64,000 nucleotides of DNA. Origin: Leifsonia sp040686855 (GTDB lineage: Bacteria; Actinomycetota; Actinomycetes; Actinomycetales; Microbacteriaceae). Below the pieces are notes generated by a model that was given only the letters and a program-made list of their open reading frames with translations, did no database searches and was not told where the DNA came from. The stretch lies in NCBI RefSeq assembly GCF_040686855.1, contig NZ_JBFBOG010000001.1, positions 1,178,001 to 1,242,000 on the forward strand, in the 5' to 3' direction. Within the stretch, counting starts at the first letter, position 1, and every line of letters starts with the position of its first letter. A program made the translations under genes and the position numbers. Of this stretch, positions 26,060 to 33,870 are shown piece by piece.

Positions 26060-27750
26060 GCAGCGCCGCCCGTCGCCAGGGCAGGGACACGCAGCGACAA
26101 CCGCGTCCCATCGGAGCCCGAGTCCACCGTCAGCACGCCGCCCCTGCGCCTCGCCCGGGCCTCGAGGTTGCCGAGCCCGCTGCGGCGGTCCGTGTCCCCG
26201 ATGCCATGGCCGTCGTCCGTGATCGTGGCGCAGATCTCGTCGGCCGACGCCGCCACCGACACAGAGGCCGATGTCGCTCCTGCGTGACGAACAACGTTGG
26301 TCAGACCTTCGCGAACGAAGGCGGCGATGTCGTCGGCGAGCCCGGGCTCGGAGACGACGTCGACAGGGCCGGAGAACGACACCGTCACCGCCGCGGGCAG
26401 AGCCGCTCCCACCTCGCGGGAGATGTCGAGTACGCGGTGGCGCAGGCTGTCGTCGTCCTCCGGGTGAGAGAGGGCGAATACAGCCGTGCGGATCTCGGCG
26501 ATCGCCTGGTCGATGGCCGCGACCGCGCCGGCCACCCGCTCGGCGAGCGAATCGGGGCCGAGCATGGATTCCACACTCTGCAACTCCAGACCGGCGCCGA
26601 ACAGCTGCTGGATCACGTGGTCGTGGAGGTCTCGCGCGATGCGCGCCCGCTCTTCCAGCAGGGCGGCGCGCTGCCGATCGGCGCGTGCGGCGGCGAGTTC
26701 CAGGGCCAGCGACGCCTGCCGGGCGAGCCCGGTCGCGCGCTCCAACTCGAAGGCGGTGAAGCCGGGAGAACGCGCCTCGCGCACTGCCATCAGCGCCGCG
26801 GGCCGGTCGCCGGGCAACGAGAAGGGGGCCAGAAGACCGGGCCCGGGCGCCCAGTCGGCCGGCTCCGCCGGCGGCGGAAGAGCGTCGAGCCGCACCGGCT
26901 GTGATCCTTCGAGCGCACTCCGCACCTGGTCCAGCGCGATCGCGGCCTCGGCCACGGCGTGGTCGCCCTCCGCCTGCGACATCACGCGAGCAGCGGGCTC
27001 CTCTGGAGTGAGCTCCATCACGAACGCGGTGCGCGCTCTCAGGAGATCCGCGACGCGGACGATGAGCTCCTGAAGGGCGTCCGTCGACTCCCCGCCGAGC
27101 ACCGATGCGGTCATGTCGGCCGCGGCCGCCGTCCACGCCTGCCGTGCGGAGGACTCCGCGTAGAGCCGGGCGTTGTCGATCGCGAAGCCGGCCGTCGCGG
27201 CGAGCGCCTTCACGAGTTGCTCGTCGTCCACGCTGAAGCCGCCGGACTCCGGGTCCGTGAGGTACAGGTTCCCGTAGACGGTGTCCCGGACGGTGATCGG
27301 CACCCCGAGAAACGCTGTCATCTGCGGGTGACCGGCGGGGAATCCAACAGACCGCGGGTCCCCGGCGATGGAGTCGATGCGGATGGGCCGCGGATCGTCG
27401 ATCAGAGCGCCGAGGAGACCGTGCCCTTCCGGCAGATGGCCGATGCGGTCCACGTCGGTCTGCGGCATGCCGACGTGGATGAACTGTTCGAGCCCTCCCG
27501 CTTCGGCGATCACGCCGAGGGCCCCGTAGTGCGCACCCACCAGGTCGACAGCGGCCTCGACGATCGTGCGCAGCACCGTCGGCAGGTCGAGGTGCGAGAC
27601 CACCGCCCGGTTGGCGCGGACCAGGGTTCGCAGGCGGCCCTGGGTCTGCAGCACCCGGTTGGCCTGCTCCACCAGCTGTGCGAGGGCGTCGTCCAACTCC
27701 GCCCGCGGTGCATCCGGGAACGTGATCGGCTCATCGCCCGGCATCCGCAT
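26056..27750 (-). CDS. DevS/DosS-like GAF-domain histidine kinase
   Basis: A 564-residue soluble sensor kinase: two GAF domains (about 40-200 and 215-355), a HisKA_3 dimerisation helix with ARDLHDHVIQQLF (H376), and an HATPase domain with NVVRHAGA, DDGHGIG and GLGNLEARA. The first GAF domain shows LPEGHGLLGALIDDPRPIRI, SVGFPAGHPQMTAFLGVPI and GNLYLT, the pattern of mycobacterial DevS/DosT; H141 in GHPQM falls where I recall the heme-ligating histidine. It should phosphorylate the coupled regulator. ATG at 27750 (27744 also possible). A DosR-like box lies 44 bp upstream, so the system probably regulates itself. Confidence 0.9.
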   Translation of the reverse strand: MRMPGDEPITFPDAPRAELDDALAQLVEQANRVLQTQGRLRTLVRANRAVVSHLDLPTVLRTIVEAAVDLVGAHYGALGVIAEAGGLEQFIHVGMPQTDVDRIGHLPEGHGLLGALIDDPRPIRIDSIAGDPRSVGFPAGHPQMTAFLGVPITVRDTVYGNLYLTDPESGGFSVDDEQLVKALAATAGFAIDNARLYAESSARQAWTAAAADMTASVLGGESTDALQELIVRVADLLRARTAFVMELTPEEPAARVMSQAEGDHAVAEAAIALDQVRSALEGSQPVRLDALPPPAEPADWAPGPGLLAPFSLPGDRPAALMAVREARSPGFTAFELERATGLARQASLALELAAARADRQRAALLEERARIARDLHDHVIQQLFGAGLELQSVESMLGPDSLAERVAGAVAAIDQAIAEIRTAVFALSHPEDDDSLRHRVLDISREVGAALPAAVTVSFSGPVDVVSEPGLADDIAAFVREGLTNVVRHAGATSASVSVAASADEICATITDDGHGIGDTDRRSGLGNLEARARRRGGVLTVDSGSDGTRLSLRVPALATGGAA

Positions 27751-27794
27751 CCACCCCCTCTCGGGCCCGGATTCTAGCGCCGGAGGCCCCCCAC

Positions 27795-27808
27795 GGGACC
27801 TAGGACCC
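27795..27808. promoter_or_regulatory. DosR-like box B (between kinase and usp)
   Basis: GGGACCTAGGACCC matches GGGAC-N4-GNCCC exactly. It sits 44 bp from the kinase start and 45 bp from the start of the divergent universal stress protein gene and could serve both. Confidence 0.65.
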
Positions 27809-27853
27809 TTCGCTGCTCACGTCCCGCCGGTGAGACTGCGGACGGAGGTGCTG

Positions 27854-28780
27854 ATGAACATCCGGGAGTACGTGGTCGGCGTCGACGGATCGGTGCCTGC
27901 GCGAGCAGCGATCCGCTGGGCGATCTCGAACGCGCGCGAGCGAGGCGCCACCGTGACGCTCGTCCACGTCGCAGACGACGAGTGGGGAGCCGTCGGCACC
28001 CGCCTGATCGGCGAAGCGGATGCGGGCGGACGTGAACTGCTCGACCGTGAGCTCGGCGGCGCTCTCCCGACCGCCGCCGGCGACGTGCCCATCGTGGCGG
28101 AGCTCCGCACCGGCAGCCCGATGGTGCTCCTGGCGTCGTACAGCAGGCCGGACAGCATGCTCGTGGTGGGGACGCACAAGACCGGCTTCCACTACGGTCG
28201 CGCGTTCGGGTCGCGCAGCCTCCAGCTCGTCAACCTCGCCACGGGGCCGGTGGCGATCATCCCGGAGACCGAGTCCCGGCTGCGCCACGGCGTCGTGGTC
28301 GGCGTCGACGACACGCCCGCAGGTGGCGCCGCGGTCGATCTCGCCGCCGACCTCGCGTGCGACCATCACTGCGAACTGGTCGCCGTCCGTTCCTCCACGG
28401 CGACCCACCGCTTCGACCCGGACCGGGACGACGAGCTGCGCGACTGGCAGGTGAGACGCGACGACGACGCCCGCCGGCTCCTCGTCGAAGCGGTCGCCCG
28501 GGCGCGAGCGCGTCAGCCGGGCATCACCATCCGAAGCAGGGTCATCCGCCGGCCGCCGGGAACCGCGCTCAACGAGGTCGCGCGCGCCGCGGAGCTGCTG
28601 ATCATCGGAGACTCGCGCCGAGACAAGCCCCAGCAAGGTGGTCTGGGCTCGGTGGCCTACGACGTCCTGCTCAACGTCTCCTCACCGACCATCGTCGTCC
28701 ATGCGCCGGAGACGGAGCCGTCGTCGCGCGAGGCCTCCGCAGCGCACGAAACCCAGGGAGAGAGCCATGTCGCCCGATGA
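27854..28780 (+). CDS. Universal stress protein, tandem UspA domains
   Basis: A 308-residue cytoplasmic protein with two UspA domains (about 4-138 and 143-290). Each begins with a Val-rich strand and VDGS or VDDTP, and each ends in a nucleotide-binding loop: VVGTHKTGFHYGRAFGS near residue 108 and IIGDSRRDKPQQGGLGS near 253. The G-2x-G-9x-G(S/T) spacing of ATP-binding Usps is imperfect in both. In mycobacteria tandem Usps are major DosR targets, and a DosR-like box lies 45 bp upstream. GAGG 7 nt before the ATG supports the start. The following gene overlaps its last 14 bp. Confidence 0.92.
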   Translation: MNIREYVVGVDGSVPARAAIRWAISNARERGATVTLVHVADDEWGAVGTRLIGEADAGGRELLDRELGGALPTAAGDVPIVAELRTGSPMVLLASYSRPDSMLVVGTHKTGFHYGRAFGSRSLQLVNLATGPVAIIPETESRLRHGVVVGVDDTPAGGAAVDLAADLACDHHCELVAVRSSTATHRFDPDRDDELRDWQVRRDDDARRLLVEAVARARARQPGITIRSRVIRRPPGTALNEVARAAELLIIGDSRRDKPQQGGLGSVAYDVLLNVSSPTIVVHAPETEPSSREASAAHETQGESHVAR

Positions 28781-29183
28781 GCCAGTACAGGAGTTGAGTC
28801 GCGACGAGTGCCGGGAACTGCTGAAACGCGGAGAGCTGGGTCGCCTCGCTACCGCAGCCGGAGGGGAATCGGACATCTTCCCTGTCAACTACTACTCCGA
28901 CGGCGACCGCATCCTCATCCGCACCGCCCCGGGAACCAAGCTCCTGGAACTGACCGTGCACAGCGCCGTCGCCTTCGAGACCGACGGCTACACCGACGAC
29001 GAGGCGTGGAGCGTCGTCGTCCACGGCCGGGCTCGCCAGCTCGACAGCCAGGCGGAGGTCGACGAAGCGGACCAGGCGCCCCTCCGGCCGTGGATCCCCA
29101 CGCTGAAGTACCGCTACGTCCACATCGACATCGACGCGCTCAGCGGCCGGCGCTTCCTGCGGCTCCCCGAGCCGGAGCGGTGA
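28767..29183 (+). CDS. PNPOx-family (split-barrel FMN-binding) protein
   Basis: A 138-residue protein of the pyridoxamine 5'-phosphate oxidase-like split barrel (Pyridox_ox_2 type). It shows LSRDECRELLKRGELGRLAT, then IFPVNYYSDGDRILIRTAPG and VAFETDGYTDDEAWSVVVHG, a pattern that usually binds FMN or F420. The exact substrate is unknown. It overlaps the universal stress protein gene by 14 bp and has GGGAG 7 nt before the ATG, so it belongs to the same stress operon. Related proteins are part of the mycobacterial dormancy regulon. Confidence 0.88.
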   Translation: MSPDEPVQELSRDECRELLKRGELGRLATAAGGESDIFPVNYYSDGDRILIRTAPGTKLLELTVHSAVAFETDGYTDDEAWSVVVHGRARQLDSQAEVDEADQAPLRPWIPTLKYRYVHIDIDALSGRRFLRLPEPER

Positions 29184-29184
29184 T

Positions 29185-29739
29185 TCAGCGCAGCACCGGC
29201 ATGCGGAGTTCGGTCGCGATGGTGCGCCCCCAGGCGGTCGCGCGCTCCAGTTCGCCCGAGACGAGGGCGCTCTCCTTGTCGACCAGAAAGCTCTGCTTCT
29301 GCAGGAACCGGCGGGAACCCAGCCCGCGCATCCGCTTCTCGATCCGCGACGCCGCCGAGCCCGTGAACAGCTCGGTCATATCCGCCCTCGTATCGAACGC
29401 GGCGAAGCGCGGCGCGACCCGGCCGCAGGTCTCCAGCCACTCCCGCACCCCGATGCCCTCGGCATCCGGCTCCAGCGTCAGATGACGGGCGGGATCGTCC
29501 GCCCATTTCCCCGCCTCGGCCCGGGTCGACGGGCGAGGGAGACCGTGGACATGCGTCGGCGCTCCGATGATGAGGAGGTCCGCGTCGACGATCGACTCCG
29601 GGGCGTCCTTGACGGGGAGGATCGTCACGGACGCAGTCGGTCTCAGCCCGTCGGCGATCGCCTCGGCGATCCGCCGCGTGCTGCCGAACATGGACTCGTA
29701 GATGATGGTCGCTTTCGCGACTGGCGCCGTCTCGTTCAT
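29185..29739 (-). CDS. Flavodoxin-domain protein
   Basis: A 184-residue protein starting with the flavodoxin FMN-phosphate loop IIYESMFGSTRRIAEAIADG and the second flavin loop IIGAPTHVHGLPRP. The C-terminal half (MRGLGSRRFLQKQSFLVDKE) follows flavodoxin-like proteins found in actinobacterial stress clusters. It could pass electrons to or from the neighbouring flavoproteins. Divergent from the second universal stress protein gene with two DosR-like boxes between them; convergent with the PNPOx gene, one base apart. Confidence 0.85.
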   Translation of the reverse strand: MNETAPVAKATIIYESMFGSTRRIAEAIADGLRPTASVTILPVKDAPESIVDADLLIIGAPTHVHGLPRPSTRAEAGKWADDPARHLTLEPDAEGIGVREWLETCGRVAPRFAAFDTRADMTELFTGSAASRIEKRMRGLGSRRFLQKQSFLVDKESALVSGELERATAWGRTIATELRMPVLR

Positions 29740-29774
29740 GCGACGACTCTCGTGCTGACACTCGCCGAGGCACA

Positions 29775-29788
29775 GGGCCGAAGGTCAC
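29775..29788 (-). promoter_or_regulatory. DosR-like box C
   Basis: On the minus strand GTGACCTTCGGCCC, one mismatch in the first half-site. It lies 35 bp before the flavodoxin-domain gene and faces that gene. Confidence 0.55.
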
Positions 29789-29799
29789 AGCATGCGGGC

Positions 29800-29813
29800 G
29801 GGACCTTCGGCAC
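29800..29813 (+). promoter_or_regulatory. DosR-like box D
   Basis: GGGACCTTCGGCAC, one mismatch in the second half-site, inverted relative to box C with centres 25 bp apart. It lies 60 bp before the second universal stress protein gene. Confidence 0.55.
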
Positions 29814-29873
29814 TACGGCGCCCCTGCCGCGCACGAGACGCTGAGCGAATCGGAACTGAGGACGGAGCACGCC

Positions 29874-30800
29874 ATGAACTACAGCATCATGGTCGCCGTG
29901 GACGGCGAGCCGGAACACCGCGCGGCCCTGGACTGGGCGGCGGCCCGTGCGGCGCGCGACGGCGCGCGCCTCGAGCTGGTGCACGTGATCGACCGCTCCT
30001 GGAACGAGAGCGGGGAACAACCGGGGCGGCTCCTCGAACTCGCCGCGAAGTCGCTGCTCGCCGCCGAAGTCCGCATCGCCGCGCATCATGCCCGGACGGT
30101 CGCGGACCGCGCGGCATCGGCCGCCGGTCGATCGGGCGTCCAGACCGTCGTGCCGGACATCGACATCGGCACCCGCGTCCTGTTCGGCCACGTCGGTCAC
30201 GAACTGGCGTCCGCCTCGGACGACGCCGATCTGCTCGTCATGGGCACGCCCTCGCAGGCGGAACGCGGGCACGCGTTCGCGAGCTCCATCGCGGTTCGCG
30301 TCGCGGCCGTCGCGGAATGCACGGTGGTCGCGGTGCCTCACGACTGGGAGGGCGAGGGCCGCGGCGTGGTGGTCGGTGCGGACGGCGAGCGCACGACCGA
30401 GGCGGCCGTCGCCTTCGCGGCGGATGAAGCCGCGCTCCTCGGGGAGCCTCTGACCGTCGTCTGCGCCGGATACCTCGCCAACCCGCTGCTCGCCGGGTTC
30501 GTGCCCGAGATGTCGCTGGGCGACCGGCGGGAGCGGGTCGCCGAGGACGCGGCGCAGGCGGCCAGGGCGCTGCATCCGGAGCTGACCGTGTCCGCGGACA
30601 CGGTGGAGACGTCGCCTGCCCGGGGGATCGTCGCGGAGGCGGACGGTTCCCGGTTGCTGGTCATCGGCACGCACGACCGCCGGGGTGTGCAGCGCATGAT
30701 GCTCGGCTCGGTCGGCCACGATGTCCTGCTGAACGCGCTCACCCCCGTGGCGGTGGTGCGCAACCGCGTGCCCGTGGCTGCCCGCCCGGCCGAACGGTGA
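29874..30800 (+). CDS. Universal stress protein, tandem UspA domains
   Basis: A second 308-residue tandem Usp. The first domain has VAVDGEPEHRAALDWAAARA and a degenerate loop VMGTPSQAERGHAFASS; the second has VVVGADGERTTEAAVAFAAD and a canonical ATP loop VIGTHDRRGVQRMMLGSVGH, which fits G-2x-G-9x-G(S). So only the C-terminal domain seems able to bind ATP normally. It is divergent from the flavodoxin gene, and box D lies 60 bp upstream. GGAG 8 nt before the ATG supports the start. It resembles the Usp at 27854 in layout but not closely in sequence. Confidence 0.92.
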   Translation: MNYSIMVAVDGEPEHRAALDWAAARAARDGARLELVHVIDRSWNESGEQPGRLLELAAKSLLAAEVRIAAHHARTVADRAASAAGRSGVQTVVPDIDIGTRVLFGHVGHELASASDDADLLVMGTPSQAERGHAFASSIAVRVAAVAECTVVAVPHDWEGEGRGVVVGADGERTTEAAVAFAADEAALLGEPLTVVCAGYLANPLLAGFVPEMSLGDRRERVAEDAAQAARALHPELTVSADTVETSPARGIVAEADGSRLLVIGTHDRRGVQRMMLGSVGHDVLLNALTPVAVVRNRVPVAARPAER

Positions 30801-30843
30801 CGCGAGGCGCCATGTCGCCGCTCATCCGCCGAGGAACACCGCT

Positions 30844-32220
30844 CTACGCGTAGGCGGGCCTGCCCACGGCGATCGTCTCGCCGTACTCCGGGACGCGTGC
30901 GGACCAGCCGAGCGCACGCTCCACCCGCAACCGCAGCTGGTCCGCGGCCGCGGGCTCGCCATGCGTCAGATACACCGACCGCGGTGCGGAGCGCGCCGTC
31001 CGCATCCAGTCCAGGAGCTGACCCGCGTCGGCGTGAGCCGAAAGCATGTCGAGGGTGTGGACCTGCGCCCGGATCGGCACGTCCTTCCCGTGGATGCGCA
31101 GCACCCTCTCTCCGCGCTGCAGCGCAGCGCCCCGCGTGCCGCCCGCCTGGAAGCCGGTCAGCACGATCGCATTTCTCGGGTCGCCGCCGTAGGCGTCGAT
31201 GTGGTGGAGGATGCGTCCGCCCTCGAGCATCCCGCTGGCCGAGATTATCACCGCCGGGCCGCCGCGCAGGTTCAGGAGCTTCGACTCGTCGACGGTGCGG
31301 ACGAGTGTCGCCAGACGATACATCTCCGCGAACTCGTCCGGCCCGATCCTGTGCTCCTCCGGGTGCCGGGCGTAGATCACGGACGCGTCGACCGCCATCG
31401 GACTGTTGAGGAAGACGGGGACGTCCGGGATCCTTCCGCGGCGCCGGAGCCGGCTGAGGTGCAGGAGGAGCGTTTCGGCGCGCCCGACGGCGAACGCCGG
31501 CAGCAGCACGACACCGCCTCTGCGGCACACGTCGGTGACGATCCGGCCCAGCAGCTCCTCCGCATCCACGTGGGGATGTTCACGATCGCCGTACGTCGAC
31601 TCGGAGACGAGGACATCCGTGTCCTCCAAGGGCGCGGGCGGCCGCATGAGGGGATCGTCGACGCGCCCGAGATCGCCGGTGAAGTGGATGCGGCCGTCGC
31701 GCGTGCGGACCAGCACCTGGGCGGCTCCCAGGATGTGACCGGCCGGCGCGAACCGCACAGTCACGTCCCCCACCGTCACATCGTGCCCGAAAGGATGCGA
31801 GTCGAATCGCTCCAGCGCCGCCCGCGCATCCTCCTCCCTATAGAGGGGAAGGGGCGGCGAATGGCGGGAGGTGTGGTGGCGATCCCGGAACGCCGCCTGC
31901 TCCTCCAGCAGCCGTCCGCTGTCGGGCAGGATCAGCCCACTGAGCTCCGTGGTCCCCGTCGTCGCGTGAATCCGACCGTCGAACCCGTCCCGGACCAGGG
32001 CGGGGAGGTAACCGGTGTGGTCCAGATGCGCATGGCTCACGACCACGGCGTCCACCGAGGAGGGTTCGACCGGGAACGGCCGCCAGTTGCGCTCGCGGAG
32101 CTGTTTGTACCCCTGGAACAGGCCGCAGTCGATGAGGATCCGCGCGGAATCGGTCTCGAGCAGGTAGCGCGACCCCGTCACCGTGTCGGTCGCGCCGAGG
32201 AAGCGGAGCGACGTGGTCAC
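30844..32220 (-). CDS. MBL/RMMBL nuclease (CPSF-73-like)
   Basis: A 458-residue metallo-beta-lactamase nuclease with beta-CASP and RMMBL parts. The N-terminus has FLGATDTVTGSRYLLE and SHAHLDHTGYLPAL (the HxHxDH zinc motif); later come APAGHILGAAQVLV, FTGDLGRVDDPLM, the beta-CASP segment VFLNSPMAVDASVIY and the C-terminal LSAHADAGQLLDW. Such proteins are RNA nucleases related to CPSF-73/YSH1; members occur in mycobacterial dormancy regulons. The GTG at 32220 overlaps the stop of the small membrane protein gene (GTGA), so they form one operon under box E. Confidence 0.88.
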   Translation of the reverse strand: MTTSLRFLGATDTVTGSRYLLETDSARILIDCGLFQGYKQLRERNWRPFPVEPSSVDAVVVSHAHLDHTGYLPALVRDGFDGRIHATTGTTELSGLILPDSGRLLEEQAAFRDRHHTSRHSPPLPLYREEDARAALERFDSHPFGHDVTVGDVTVRFAPAGHILGAAQVLVRTRDGRIHFTGDLGRVDDPLMRPPAPLEDTDVLVSESTYGDREHPHVDAEELLGRIVTDVCRRGGVVLLPAFAVGRAETLLLHLSRLRRRGRIPDVPVFLNSPMAVDASVIYARHPEEHRIGPDEFAEMYRLATLVRTVDESKLLNLRGGPAVIISASGMLEGGRILHHIDAYGGDPRNAIVLTGFQAGGTRGAALQRGERVLRIHGKDVPIRAQVHTLDMLSAHADAGQLLDWMRTARSAPRSVYLTHGEPAAADQLRLRVERALGWSARVPEYGETIAVGRPAYA

Positions 32221-32642
32221 GACGCGGCGACCGCCCGGCGACGGAACAGGCCGAGCGCGAGCAGCACCAGGCCCACCTCGGCGAGTCCCACCAAGAAGTA
32301 GGCCGCCTGGAGCGGGCTGAACGGGATGAACATCATCTGCACGAAGATCCAGATCAGCAGCCCGAACGCCGCGACAGCAGCGGCGAACGGAGCCGCCGCA
32401 GCCTCCCGACCGGTGAGGATCGAGGCCAGGATGTGCGTTCCGCCGACGACGACGGCCAGGATGATGCCCGGGACGATGTACGACGTGAACGGGCTCCCGC
32501 CGAGGTAGGAGCGATCCGGTGCGACTCCACCGGCGTCCGAGGCGGTGACGGCCGCGACGATGAGCGCGAGGCCGCCCGCGACGGCGGTCACGCCGACGGC
32601 TCCGGTGACCACGGTGAGCGTGATGCGTGTCCAGCGTTTCAT
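32217..32642 (-). CDS. Small four-helix membrane protein
   Basis: A 141-residue protein with four hydrophobic helices: ITLTVVTGAVGVTAVAGGLA, YIVPGIILAVVVGGTHILAS, a third near 90-110 and FLVGLAEVGLVLLALGLF. I do not recognise the family by name. The ATG at 32642 has a GGAGGAG box; a longer reading would run through the regulatory boxes. It is coupled to the nuclease gene (GTGA overlap) and divergent from adhP, with boxes E and F between them. Confidence 0.75.
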   Translation of the reverse strand: MKRWTRITLTVVTGAVGVTAVAGGLALIVAAVTASDAGGVAPDRSYLGGSPFTSYIVPGIILAVVVGGTHILASILTGREAAAAPFAAAVAAFGLLIWIFVQMMFIPFSPLQAAYFLVGLAEVGLVLLALGLFRRRAVAAS

Positions 32643-32694
32643 GGCTCCTCCGAACTCCTGGCCCCAGGATGCCGGGCTGATTCGATCGCCCGCA

Positions 32695-32708
32695 GGGCCG
32701 AAAGGCCC
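32695..32708 (-). promoter_or_regulatory. DosR-like box E
   Basis: On the minus strand GGGCCTTTCGGCCC, a near-perfect palindrome that differs from the consensus only at the fourth base. It lies 52 bp before the small membrane protein gene. Confidence 0.55.
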
Positions 32709-32733
32709 GCGGGCGTCGGTGCGCCGACGCTGC

Positions 32734-32747
32734 GGGACCTTCGGCCC
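32734..32747 (+). promoter_or_regulatory. DosR-like box F
   Basis: GGGACCTTCGGCCC, an exact consensus copy, 55 bp before the ATG of adhP. Together with box E it forms the two ends of a 53-bp inverted repeat (32695-32747) whose centre is a GCGTCGG/CCGACGC hairpin. Confidence 0.65.
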
Positions 32748-32802
32748 GACAGCGGCGGCGAAGCGCGACCGAGACTGGCGGCAGACCGAAAGGAGCCCGT
32801 CC

Positions 32803-33870
32803 ATGCGTGCAGCCGTCGTGAGCCGGTACCGTCAGTCGCTCACCCTCGAGAACCGTCCCATCCCGTCGCCCGGGCCCGGCCAGGTCCTGGTGCGCTTGGA
32901 GGCGTGCGGCCTCTGCCACACCGACATCCACGCGATCGACGGCGACTGGCCCGTCAAGCCCGGCCTGCCGTTCGTTCCCGGCCACGAGGGCGTCGGGATC
33001 GTCGAACGCCTGGGCGACGGGGTGACGACCCGCGAGGTCGGCCAGCGGGTCGCCCTGCCCTGGCTGGGCTACGCCTGCGGCGAGTGCCGCTACTGCATCG
33101 ACGGGCGCGAGAACCTCTGCGAGCGGCAGCACAACACGGGGTACTCCGTGGACGGCGGATACGCCGAGTACGCGCTCGCGGACGCCCGCTTCGCGTCCCC
33201 GGTGCCGGACGGCGTGAGCCCGGTCGAGGCGGCGCCGCTCACCTGCGCCGGAGTCACCACCTACGCGGCGGTGAAGAACGCCCACGTCGTCCCGGGTGAA
33301 CGCGTGGCGGTGTTCGGCATCGGCGGACTCGGTCACCTCGCCGTGCAGTATGCACGGCTGGTCGGCGCGCAGGTCGTCGCCGTCGACATCACGGAGGAGA
33401 AGCTCGACCTGGCCGTGGAGCTCGGAGCCGACCACGCCGTCAACGCCGCCGAGGTGGATCCGGCGGAGGCGATCCAGCATCTCGGCGGCGCCGACGTCGC
33501 CATCGTCCTGGCGGTCGCCCCCACGGTCTTCGACCAGGCGTTCCGGTCCCTGAATAGAGGCGGACGACTCGTGCTCGTCTCGCTGCCCGCCGACGGAACC
33601 CTGACCGTCCCGGTCTTCGACACGGTGCTCAAGGGCATCTCGGTCATCGGCTCCATCGTGGGCACGCGCCAGGATCTTGCCGAGGTGTTCGCCCTCCATG
33701 CCGCCGGGCGGACGCGCGTGGTCGCGGCGAGTCGTGATCTCGCCGACGTCAACGACGCCGTTGCCGAGGTGCTGGCCGGGGAGGTACCCGCCCGGCTGGT
33801 GTTCACATACGATGCCGCGCTGCCCAGCGAGCGGCCCTCGGAGACGGCGGCGGAGTCGTCCGCGGGATGA
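32803..33870 (+). CDS. adhP: Zinc-dependent alcohol dehydrogenase (AdhP family)
   Basis: A 355-residue cytoplasmic medium-chain dehydrogenase. Catalytic zinc ligands are in CGLCHTDIHA and GHEGVG; the structural zinc site is the four-cysteine CGECRYCIDGRENLC; the NAD loop is FGIGGLGHLAVQYA. The order and spacing match single-zinc-lobe AdhP enzymes that interconvert ethanol-type alcohols and aldehydes, useful in fermentation when oxygen is low. GAAAGGAG before the ATG at 32803 sets the start. An exact DosR-like box lies 55 bp upstream and the gene overlaps the next by four bases (ATGA). Confidence 0.93.
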   Translation: MRAAVVSRYRQSLTLENRPIPSPGPGQVLVRLEACGLCHTDIHAIDGDWPVKPGLPFVPGHEGVGIVERLGDGVTTREVGQRVALPWLGYACGECRYCIDGRENLCERQHNTGYSVDGGYAEYALADARFASPVPDGVSPVEAAPLTCAGVTTYAAVKNAHVVPGERVAVFGIGGLGHLAVQYARLVGAQVVAVDITEEKLDLAVELGADHAVNAAEVDPAEAIQHLGGADVAIVLAVAPTVFDQAFRSLNRGGRLVLVSLPADGTLTVPVFDTVLKGISVIGSIVGTRQDLAEVFALHAAGRTRVVAASRDLADVNDAVAEVLAGEVPARLVFTYDAALPSERPSETAAESSAG

